In this document: piece by piece, positions 1 through 6,210 of the stretch
Numbering within the stretch: the stretch's first letter is position 1
Layout: each line of letters starts with the position of its first letter
Assembly: GCA_031364965.1 (NCBI GenBank)
Contig: JANLXF010000011.1
Span: forward strand, 1-10,633
From: JAOUEA01 sp031364965
GTDB taxonomy: Bacteria > Actinomycetota > UBA4738 > HRBIN12
Direction of reading: 5' to 3'
DNA: 10,633 nt
Program-made: the position numbers and the translations under genes
Notes under the pieces: generated by a model
Databases searched by the model: none
Told to the model about the DNA's origin: nothing
The model's input: the letters and a program-made list of their open reading frames with translations, nothing else

Positions 1-845
1 GCCCCGGGGCGTCGCTGCACGAGCACTGCGGCACGCTGGGCGTCGCGCGCCACGGCTTCGAGGCGCACGACGTGAGTGTGGCCGCGCACGGGCGCCTGGC
101 CGGTGACCTGAGCGGCATCGAGCTCGTGGCGACCCAAGACGTCGTGGAACGCCAGCGGTGGGTCAAAGATGACGAGGAGATCGCCGCGCTCCGCGACGCG
201 CAGCGCGTCACCGATCTCGCGTTCGACGACATCCTCGAGTGGCTCGCGATCGGGCACACCGAGCGGCAGGTCGCCCACCAGATCCAACTGGTGATGCGCC
301 GAGAGGGCGCCGACCGCATGGCCTTCGACCCGATCGTGGCGTTCGGCGAGAACGCTGCGGAGCCGCACCACGAGCCGGGCCACCGGGTGCTGCAGGAAGG
401 CGACGTCGTCAAGCTCGACATGGGAGCCCTGTGGGCCGGGTACCACGCCGACATGACCCGCACCGTCGCGTTCGGAGAGCCCGCCGCCGAGCTCAAGAAG
501 GTCCACGAGATCGTGAAGGAAGCCCAGCAGGCAGGGATCGACGCCGTGCGGGCAGGCGTCACCAGCTCCGAGGTCGACGCTGCCGCCCGCACGGTGATCG
601 CCGACGCCGGATACGGCGATCGGTTCCCCCACGGTCTCGGACACGGGGTCGGACTCGAGATCCACGAGGGCCCGCGGCTGGGCCGTGAGTTCGACCACGT
701 GCTGCCCGCGGGGGCCGTCGTGACGGTCGAGCCCGGCATCTACCTTCCCGGCCTGGGCGGGGTCCGGATCGAGGACATGGTCGAGGTCACCGACGACGGC
801 GGCCGCGTCGTGGGCACATCCGCCCGCGATCTGATCGAGCTATGA
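1..845 (+). CDS. pepQ: Xaa-Pro dipeptidase/aminopeptidase P, peptidase M24 (5' truncated)
   Basis: A cytoplasmic metallopeptidase expected to cleave the bond between a residue and a following proline. The reading frame is open from base 3 to the stop at 843-845, so the gene begins outside the window; about 280 C-terminal residues are visible and the GTG at 72 is internal. All five pita-bread metal ligands are present: Asp at 417-419 (in LDMGA), Asp at 450-452 (in HADMTRT), His at 642-644 (in PHGLGHGVG), Glu at 729-731 (in VEPGIY) and Glu at 771-773 (in VRIEDM). The segment RWVKDDEEIAALRDAQ before the catalytic domain and the PHHEPGHR loop are typical of prolidase-type M24 enzymes, as opposed to methionine aminopeptidases. 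It is probably cotranscribed with efp 15 bases downstream, the usual actinobacterial order. Family assignment is firm; the choice between PepQ (dipeptidase) and PepP (aminopeptidase) is not. Confidence 0.93.
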   Translation, partial: PGASLHEHCGTLGVARHGFEAHDVSVAAHGRLAGDLSGIELVATQDVVERQRWVKDDEEIAALRDAQRVTDLAFDDILEWLAIGHTERQVAHQIQLVMRREGADRMAFDPIVAFGENAAEPHHEPGHRVLQEGDVVKLDMGALWAGYHADMTRTVAFGEPAAELKKVHEIVKEAQQAGIDAVRAGVTSSEVDAAARTVIADAGYGDRFPHGLGHGVGLEIHEGPRLGREFDHVLPAGAVVTVEPGIYLPGLGGVRIEDMVEVTDDGGRVVGTSARDLIEL

Positions 846-860
846 GGAGCTGACACCCGC

Positions 861-1427
861 GTGAGCGTTTCCACCAACGACTTCAAGAACGGTATGACCC
901 TGGAGCTCGACGGCGTCCTGTTCCAGGTGATCGAGTTCCAGCACGTGAAGCCGGGCAAGGGCGGTGCGTTCGTTCGCACGAAGCTTCGCAACGTGAAGAC
1001 CGGCGCGGTGGTCGAGCGCACGTTCAACGCGGGGGTGAAGGTCTCGCAGGCGATCGTCGAGCGCAAGGACTACCAGTACCTCTACGGCGACGGCGACGAC
1101 CTCGTCTTCATGGACCTGCAGACCTACGATCAGGTGCACGTGCCGCGCACGCTGATCGGCGACGGCGCGAACTACCTCGTCGAAGGGGGCGAGGCGCAGG
1201 TGGCCCTCCACGAGGGCACGCCGATCTCAGTCGATCTGCCGGCGTCGATGATCCTCAAGGTCATCACGTGCGATCCGGGCGCGAAGGGCGACACGCGCAC
1301 GGGCGCGTCGAAGCCCGCCACCCTGGAGACGGGCGTGGTCGTGAACGTCCCGCTGTTCGTCGAGGAAGGCGAGCGCATCAAGGTCGACACGCGGTCCGGG
1401 GTCTACGTCGAGCGCGTGAAAGGTTGA
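861..1427 (+). CDS. efp: Elongation factor P
   Basis: Translation factor that enters the ribosome between the P and E sites and rescues ribosomes stalled at consecutive prolines. The product has 188 residues, the normal length for three beta-barrel domains: an N-terminal KOW-like domain (about 1-65) and two OB-type domains. The N-terminal loop KPGKGGAF puts Lys33 at the tip, the position modified by EpmA in Escherichia coli. The flanking residues are the actinobacterial form, where the lysine is usually considered unmodified. The C-terminal domain shows the EF-P signature near TCDPGAKGDT, followed by the GVVVNVPLFVEEGERIKVDT segment. I chose the GTG at 861 because AGGAG (845-849) lies 11 bases upstream and MSVSTNDFKNGM is a normal EF-P N-terminus. 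The gene follows the M24 peptidase by 15 bases and overlaps nusB. Confidence 0.97.
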   Translation: MSVSTNDFKNGMTLELDGVLFQVIEFQHVKPGKGGAFVRTKLRNVKTGAVVERTFNAGVKVSQAIVERKDYQYLYGDGDDLVFMDLQTYDQVHVPRTLIGDGANYLVEGGEAQVALHEGTPISVDLPASMILKVITCDPGAKGDTRTGASKPATLETGVVVNVPLFVEEGERIKVDTRSGVYVERVKG

Positions 1428-1834
1428 CCACCCGGCGCGATGCCCGTCGGCTCGCGATCGACGTGCTGTACCAGGCCGACATCACCGGGGCCGAGCCCGC
1501 CGACGTGCTCGAGTCGTGGGCCCATGCCGACCGTGCGGTGCCGCCGTTCGCCCGCGAGCTCGTCGCCGGCGTCGTCGAGTACGGACCAGAGATCGACCTG
1601 ATGCTCGAGGAGCGTGCGGAGGGCTGGACGGTGGCCCGCATGGCTGCCCTCGACCGGACGATCCTGCGGGTCGCGGTGTTCGAGCTGCGGCATCGGGCCG
1701 ACGTGCCGCCGTCGGTTGCGATCAGCGAAGCGGTCGAGGCCGCGTCGGAACTCTCCTCCGACGAGTCGAAGGGGTTCGTGAACGGCGTGCTGGGACGGAT
1801 CGCCCGGGAGCCGGGCGGGGCGTCGGCGGGCTAG
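1424..1834 (+). CDS. nusB: Transcription antitermination factor NusB
   Basis: All-helical RNA-binding protein that works with NusE (S10) on boxA sequences to build antitermination complexes, chiefly on rRNA operons. The 136-residue product has the usual length and the family landmarks: RRDARRLAIDVLYQADI at the N-terminus, the W-x(4)-RMAALDRTILRVAVFEL core (near residues 70-90), PPSVAISEAVEAASELS, and the closing FVNGVLGRIA. The only suitable start is TTG at 1424: no ATG or GTG in frame lies upstream within the efp overlap, and later starts would remove helix 1. TTG overlaps the efp stop (TTGA, 1424-1427). The purine stretch GAAAGG directly abuts the start, so it is badly spaced as a Shine-Dalgarno, and translation is probably coupled to efp. 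Its stop overlaps the stop of tatA on the other strand. Confidence 0.95.
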   Translation: MTTRRDARRLAIDVLYQADITGAEPADVLESWAHADRAVPPFARELVAGVVEYGPEIDLMLEERAEGWTVARMAALDRTILRVAVFELRHRADVPPSVAISEAVEAASELSSDESKGFVNGVLGRIAREPGGASAG

Positions 1835-2121
1835 GCCTGGGTCTCGGGTTCGGGCGCCGGCTCTGCCGGAGCCGTCGCGGCCGGCGGGGTTACGGGCGGG
1901 GTTACGGCGGGCGGGGTTACGGCGGGCGGGGTTACGGCCGGCGGGGTTACGGCCGGCGGAGCCACGGGCGCCGGGTCCTCGTCGACGTGGCCTTCCTTGA
2001 TGCCTTTCTTGAACTCTCCTTGCGCGCGACCGACCGACCGAGCGATCTCAGGGATCTTCTTGGCCCCGAAGAGCACGGCGACGGCGATGATGGCAACGAT
2101 CAGCAGCTCGGGAGGTCCCAT
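1831..2121 (-). CDS. tatA: Sec-independent (Tat) translocase subunit TatA, with Pro-rich tail
   Basis: Small membrane protein that oligomerises to let folded twin-arginine substrates cross the cytoplasmic membrane. The 96-residue product has one short membrane helix (about residues 5-18, ELLIVAIIAVAVLFG), the Phe-Gly hinge (18-19), and an amphipathic helix (about 20-42) with KKIPEIARSVGRAQGEFKKG. An acidic HVDEDP then leads into a Pro/Ala/Val/Thr tail built from PPAVT units (about 54-80). I chose the ATG at 2121 because the helix begins straight after it as in TatA proteins, and because AAGGAAG/GGAAG lies 4-10 bases upstream (2126-2138). A longer frame starting at 2181 would add about 20 unrelated residues. 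The gene is convergent with nusB and divergent from the pyr operon. TatA is favoured over TatB by the short length and the lack of a TatB-like charged coil. Confidence 0.9.
   Translation of the reverse strand: MGPPELLIVAIIAVAVLFGAKKIPEIARSVGRAQGEFKKGIKEGHVDEDPAPVAPPAVTPPAVTPPAVTPPAVTPPVTPPAATAPAEPAPEPETQA
1881..1962. repeat. 15-bp tandem repeat inside tatA
   Basis: Five copies of GGGGTTAC (+ strand), with GTTAC at 1889, 1901, 1916, 1931 and 1946. The spacing is 12, 15, 15 and 15 bases, so the period is 15 bp with one unit shortened by a codon. Read on the minus strand, the units encode PPAVT repeats and one PPVT. All unit lengths are multiples of three, so copy-number change would keep the tatA frame. 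The repeats lie only in the cytoplasmic tail after the amphipathic helix. Confidence 0.9.
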
Positions 2122-2155
2122 GTGTCTTCCGCTTCCTTCGCTCGTGGACCAGGCA

Positions 2156-2161
2156 AGTGTA
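2156..2161 (-). promoter_or_regulatory. Possible tatA -10 element
   Basis: On the minus strand this reads TACACT, which fits the actinobacterial TANNNT -10 pattern. It would place a start site near 2149 and give an untranslated leader of about 28 bases before the tatA ATG. No convincing -35 was found at 16-18 bases upstream. This is a pattern match only. Confidence 0.3.
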
Positions 2162-2170
2162 CGACAGGCC

Positions 2171-2199
2171 TCAAGCCGCACCGGGGAGGCGTGTATGCT
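2171..2199 (+). promoter_or_regulatory. Possible pyr operon promoter
   Basis: TATGCT at 2194-2199 is the best -10 match upstream of the PyrR site and fits TANNNT. A start near 2206 would put the complete PyrR-binding hairpin at the beginning of the transcript, as in known pyr leaders. The hexamer 17 bases upstream (TCAAGC, 2171-2176) is a poor -35. If the true start is further upstream, the complementary segment at 2182-2194 would be part of the RNA. Confidence 0.4.
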
Positions 2200-2216
2200 G
2201 GGCCGAGCGGTTCTTC

Positions 2217-2252
2217 CCCTTTAAGTCCGGTCCCGCGAGGCCGGGAAGGGAG
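2217..2252 (+). promoter_or_regulatory. PyrR-binding RNA hairpin of the pyr leader
   Basis: The sequence from TTTAAGTCC to GGGAAGGGA closely follows the known PyrR-binding consensus. The upper stem is CCGG (2227-2230) with CCGG (2241-2244), closing a ten-base loop TCCCGCGAGG that matches the classic TCCAGAGAGG at eight of ten positions. The lower stem is CCCTT (2217-2221) with AAGGG (2246-2250), separated from the upper stem by an asymmetric internal loop. PyrR loaded with UMP binds such hairpins in Bacillus and mycobacteria. Here the 3' arm AAGGGAG (2246-2252) is also a well-placed Shine-Dalgarno, 6 bases before the leader ORF ATG at 2259, so binding should block leader translation. The site lies directly upstream of pyrR itself, which makes the assignment strong. 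Confidence 0.88.
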
Positions 2253-2258
2253 TCACAG

Positions 2259-2312
2259 ATGACGCCATGCCCATACGCCTCCTCGCGCGCCCGAGGGGGC
2301 GTTGCCGTGTGA
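2259..2312 (+). CDS. pyr leader peptide ORF (17 codons)
   Basis: A short open frame encoding MTPCPYASSRARGGVAV, with ATG at 2259 and TGA at 2310-2312. Its Shine-Dalgarno AAGGGAG (2246-2252) has ideal 6-base spacing and lies in the 3' arm of the PyrR-binding hairpin. The stop overlaps the pyrR GTG start (GTGA, 2309-2312), the same junction used by several genes further down the operon. The codons cross the whole hairpin at 2276-2301, so a translating ribosome would unfold it and free the pyrR ribosome binding site. The peptide shows no domain and no run of codons for a pyrimidine-related residue, so the act of translation is probably what matters, not the product. Existence is inferred from signals; no expression evidence is available here. 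Confidence 0.68.
   Translation: MTPCPYASSRARGGVAV
2276..2301 (+). promoter_or_regulatory. Hairpin sequestering the pyrR Shine-Dalgarno
   Basis: CGCCTCCTCG (2276-2285) pairs with CGAGGGGGCG (2292-2301) over ten base pairs, nine Watson-Crick and one G-U, around a six-base loop. The 3' arm contains GAGGGGG (2293-2299), the only good Shine-Dalgarno for the pyrR GTG nine bases downstream. When folded, it should prevent initiation at pyrR. It is followed by TTGCC and no T tract, so it looks like a translational sequestrator and not an intrinsic terminator. Confidence 0.72.
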
Positions 2313-2319
2313 GCGGCAA
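2302..2319 (+). promoter_or_regulatory. Small hairpin with the pyrR start codon in its loop
   Basis: TTGCC (2302-2306) is perfectly complementary to GGCAA (2315-2319). The eight-base loop contains the pyrR start GTG (2309-2311). The stem begins directly after the larger hairpin ends at 2301, so the two could stack. Five base pairs is modest and could occur by chance. Confidence 0.4.
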
Positions 2320-2838
2320 GTTGCTCGACACCGAGGACATCCGCCGCGCGCTGACCCGGATCGCCCACGAGATCATCGAGCGCGACAAGGGCGCCGCCGA
2401 TGTCGTGCTCGTCGGCATCGCGAATCGCGGCGACCATCTCGCGCGCCGCCTCGCGGCCGAGATCCAGCGGATCGAGGGCACCGAGGTGCGGGTGGGGGTG
2501 CTCGATATCACCTTCTACCGCGACGACATCGGGCTGAAGGCGGAGGCGCCCGAGGTGCACGAGACCCGGATCCCGTTCGACATCTCCGGGACGACCGTGG
2601 TGCTCGTCGACGACGTGCTGTTCACCGGCCGCACGATCCGCGCCGCGATGGACGCGCTGATGGATTTCGGCCGTCCGCGCCGGATCCAGCTGGCCGTGCT
2701 CGTGGATCGAGGGCACCGCGAGCTCCCGATCCGCGCCGACTTCGTCGGCAAGAACGTGCCCACGCACCGCGCCGACGATGTGCGCGTCCTCGTGACCGAA
2801 CTCGACGGCGACGACGCCGTCGTGATCGAGGAAGCGCC

Positions 2839-2842
<4 letters not shown>
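2309..2842 (+). CDS. pyrR: Bifunctional pyr operon regulator / uracil phosphoribosyltransferase PyrR
   Basis: RNA-binding repressor of pyrimidine synthesis genes that senses UMP/UTP against PRPP and often retains uracil phosphoribosyltransferase activity. The 177-residue product starts MSGKLLDTEDIRRALTRIAHEI, which aligns with the N-terminus of Bacillus PyrR (IRRALTRIAHE). The PRPP loop VVLVDDVLFTGRTIRAAMDAL spans about 97-117, the DITFYRDD strand lies at 66-73, and the C-terminal LVDRGHRELPIRADFVGKNVPT block at 131-152 is characteristic. I chose the GTG at 2309 because it has GAGGGGG nine bases upstream, overlaps the leader ORF stop, and gives the family N-terminus. An in-frame ATG at 2267 would add 14 residues encoded by the regulatory hairpin. 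The gene sits directly behind its own binding site, so it should be autoregulated, and it overlaps pyrB by GTGA. Confidence 0.96.
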
Positions 2843-3763
<921 letters not shown>

Positions 3764-3771
<8 letters not shown>

Positions 3772-5071
3772 CCGGCCGATCCTGTTCACCGGCGCTCGTG
3801 TCGTGGACCCTGCGTCGGGCCGCGACGAGCTCGCCGACGTGCTGGTCACCGACGGGACGATCGAAGCGGTGGGTGCCGCGCTTGCTTCCGAGGGCGCCGA
3901 GACGATCGCGTGCGCGGGACTCGTACTGACGCCGGGCCTCGTCGACCTCCACACGCATCTTCGCGAGCCCGGGTTCGAGCACAAGGAGACGGTGGAGACC
4001 GGGACGCGCGCGGCGGCGGCGGGCGGCTACACCGCGGTCTCCTCGATGGCGAACACCGACCCCGTGACCGACCACGCCGGGGTGGTGGCCGAGATCCGCG
4101 ACAAGGCCGCGGCGGCCGGCCTGTGCGAGGTCTTCCCGGTGGGTGCGATCACCAAGGGTCTCGCCGGCGAGTCGATCGCCGAACTGGGGGAGATGGTCGA
4201 GGCCGGGGTCCGCTTGTTCAGCGACGACGGGAACTGCGTGCCGTCGGCGCGGGTGCTGCGCAACGCGATGATCTACGCGAAGGCCTTCGGTGACGAGGTG
4301 GTGATCGCCGACCACTGCGAGGATCCGTCGTTGGTCGAGGGCGGGCAGATGCACGAAGGCGCGAACTCGTACATGCTGGGCCTGGCCGGCAGACCCGCCG
4401 AGGCCGAGGAGCTCGTCGTCGCGCGCGACCTGGCGCTCGCTCGCGCGACCGGGGGACGGCTCCACGTGTGCCATCTCTCGTCGGCCCGCGCGGTCGAGCT
4501 GGTCCGGCGCGCGAAAGCCGAGGGCATCCGGGTGACCGCCGAGGTTACGCCGCACCATCTGGTCTTCACCGACGACGACCTCGTGACCTACGACACGAAC
4601 CTGAAGGTGAATCCCCCGATCCGCACGGCCGAGGATCGCGACGCGCTCCGCGAAGGGGTGGCCGACGGCACGATCGACGCGATCGCCACCGACCACGCGC
4701 CGCACGCCGTTGAGGAGAAGGAGGCCGAGTTCGACCTCGCGCCCCCGGGGATGATCGGTCTCGAGACGGCGCTGCCCGCGATCCTCACGCACCTCGTGCG
4801 TCCGGGGATCGCCCCGCTCGCCCGGGTGATCGAGGCGATGACGGTGGCGCCGGCCCAGATCCTGGGTGCCGCGGGGCACGGAGGTCCGATCGCGCCTGGA
4901 CGCCCCGCGAACCTGGTCGTGTTCCACCCGGACGAGGCGTGGGTGGTCGAGGCGCCGTTCGTCTCGAAGGCTCGGAACTCCGGGTTCTTGGGGCAGGAGA
5001 TGGCCGGCCGTGTGCATCACACGATGCTTCGTGGGATGTTCACCGTCCTCGACGGGAAGGTCATGCGGTGA
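3764..5071 (+). CDS. pyrC: Dihydroorotase (class I)
   Basis: Zinc amidohydrolase that closes carbamoyl aspartate to dihydroorotate. The 435 residues form a small beta-sandwich (about 1-55 and the last 60) around a TIM barrel. Metal and substrate residues are visible: DLHTHLREPG gives His63, His65 and Arg67; FSDDG gives the bridging Asp154; ADHCED gives His184; HVCHLSS gives His237; and the catalytic ATDHAPH motif gives Asp310. The TPHHL and NPPIR motifs follow the class I pattern. ATG at 3764 overlaps the pyrB stop by eight bases, with a G-rich run at 3753-3759 as a plausible Shine-Dalgarno. Class I enzymes often associate with aspartate carbamoyltransferase, which is consistent with the tight coupling to pyrB, although this is inference. 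The stop overlaps the carA start. Confidence 0.97.
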
Positions 5072-6210
5072 GGGGCCCCGCCGCGTTGCTCGCGCTCGAG
5101 GACGGGTCGGTCTTCCTCGGGGAGGCCTTCGGCGCTGAAGGGGAGACCTTCGGCGAGGCCGTGTTCAACACCGGCATGGCGGGCTATCAGGAGGTGCTCA
5201 CCGACCCGAGCTACGCGGGTCAGATCGTGGCGATGACGGCGCCGCAGCAGGGCAACTACGGCATGAACGCGGCCGATCCCGAGTCCGAACGGGTCCAGGT
5301 GGCCGGCTTCGCCGTGCGGGAGGCGGCGCGCCGCGCATCGTCCTGGCGTTCGGAGGCCACCCTGCCGGACGCGCTCGCGGCGTCGGGGATCGTGGGCATC
5401 GAGGGCATCGATACGCGCCGCCTCACGCGCACGTTGCGGGATCGGGGTTCGATGCGGGCGGGTGTGTCCACGGTCGACCTCGACGCCGCCTCGCTCGTGG
5501 CCCGCGTGCAGCAGACCCAGGGCATGGCGGGGGCCGACCTCGCGCGCACGGTCACGACCGGCGAGACGTACGAGGCCGCGGCGCTCGTCGGCGCGGCGAG
5601 CACGGACCGGGGCCGGGTATTCCGGGTCGCCGCCTACGACTTCGGCTTGAAGCGGAACATCCTGCGGATGCTCGCGGCCGCGGGGATCGAGACCACGGTG
5701 TTCCCGGCGCAAACGCCGCCCACGATCCTGGCGGCCGGGGGATTCGAGGGCGTGTTCTTGTCGAACGGGCCGGGGGACCCGGCGGCGACCGGCTACGGCG
5801 TGCGCGCGGCTCGCGACCTGATCGGCAAGGTGCCGATCTTCGGGATCTGCCTGGGACATCAGTTGCTCGGGCTCGCGCTGGGCGGGCGCACGTACAAGAT
5901 GACCTTCGGCCATCGGGGCGTGAACCAGCCCGTCAGGCACGTCGCGACGGGGGTCGTCGAGATCACGAGCCACAACCACGGGTTCGCGGTCGATCCCGAC
6001 GGATGGCCGCGCGACACCGACGGGATCGCTCAGACCGAGGTGGGCCGGGTCGCGCTCACCCACTGGAACCTGAACGACGGCACGCTCGAGGGACTCCGAT
6101 GCCTCGACGTCCCGGCGTTCAGCGTGCAGTACCACCCCGAAGCCGCGCCCGGGCCGCACGATTCCGCCTATCTCTTCGAGGACTTCCGCACGCTGATGGA
6201 GACGGCCTGA
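5068..6210 (+). CDS. carA: Carbamoyl phosphate synthase, small (glutamine amidotransferase) subunit
   Basis: Hydrolyses glutamine and channels ammonia to CarB to make carbamoyl phosphate for pyrimidines and arginine. The 380-residue product has the CarA-specific N-terminal domain (about 1-135, with FNTGMAGYQEVLTDPSYAGQ at 33-52 and EGIDTRRLTR at 112-121) and a class I glutamine amidotransferase domain (about 185-378). Catalytic residues are visible: Cys261 in FGICLGHQLL, His356 and Glu358 in QYHPEA. HRGVNQPV (282-289) and SHNHGFAVD (301-309) are also diagnostic. GTG at 5068 overlaps the pyrC stop (GTGA); the longer open frame upstream is read-through within pyrC. The stop overlaps carB by one base (TGATG). 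Confidence 0.98.
   Translation: MRGPAALLALEDGSVFLGEAFGAEGETFGEAVFNTGMAGYQEVLTDPSYAGQIVAMTAPQQGNYGMNAADPESERVQVAGFAVREAARRASSWRSEATLPDALAASGIVGIEGIDTRRLTRTLRDRGSMRAGVSTVDLDAASLVARVQQTQGMAGADLARTVTTGETYEAAALVGAASTDRGRVFRVAAYDFGLKRNILRMLAAAGIETTVFPAQTPPTILAAGGFEGVFLSNGPGDPAATGYGVRAARDLIGKVPIFGICLGHQLLGLALGGRTYKMTFGHRGVNQPVRHVATGVVEITSHNHGFAVDPDGWPRDTDGIAQTEVGRVALTHWNLNDGTLEGLRCLDVPAFSVQYHPEAAPGPHDSAYLFEDFRTLMETA

Noticed and set aside
1858..1874. CGGCTC/GAGCCG hairpin as a terminator for nusB.
   Set aside because: There is no T tract on either side and it lies inside tatA coding sequence; six-pair GC stems are common at this base composition.
1881..1962. Repeat block as a possible CRISPR or protein-binding array.
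   Set aside because: The units are contiguous, 15 bp, without spacers, and in frame with the TatA tail, so coding repeat expansion explains them.
2121..2181. Extended tatA start at 2181.
   Set aside because: The added residues have no similarity to TatA N-termini and would put about 20 residues before the membrane helix; the ATG at 2121 has its own Shine-Dalgarno.
2276..2305. Intrinsic terminator (classical Bacillus-type attenuation) in the pyr leader.
   Set aside because: The stem is strong, but the 3' side reads TTGCCG with no T tract. The stem contains the pyrR Shine-Dalgarno, so translational control fits better.
2267..2308. ATG at 2267 as the start of pyrR.
   Set aside because: It would add 14 residues (MPIRLLARPRGRCR) absent from family N-termini and encoded by the regulatory hairpin. 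Its Shine-Dalgarno spacing is poor (14 bases), while GTG 2309 has GAGGGGG at nine bases and overlaps the leader stop.
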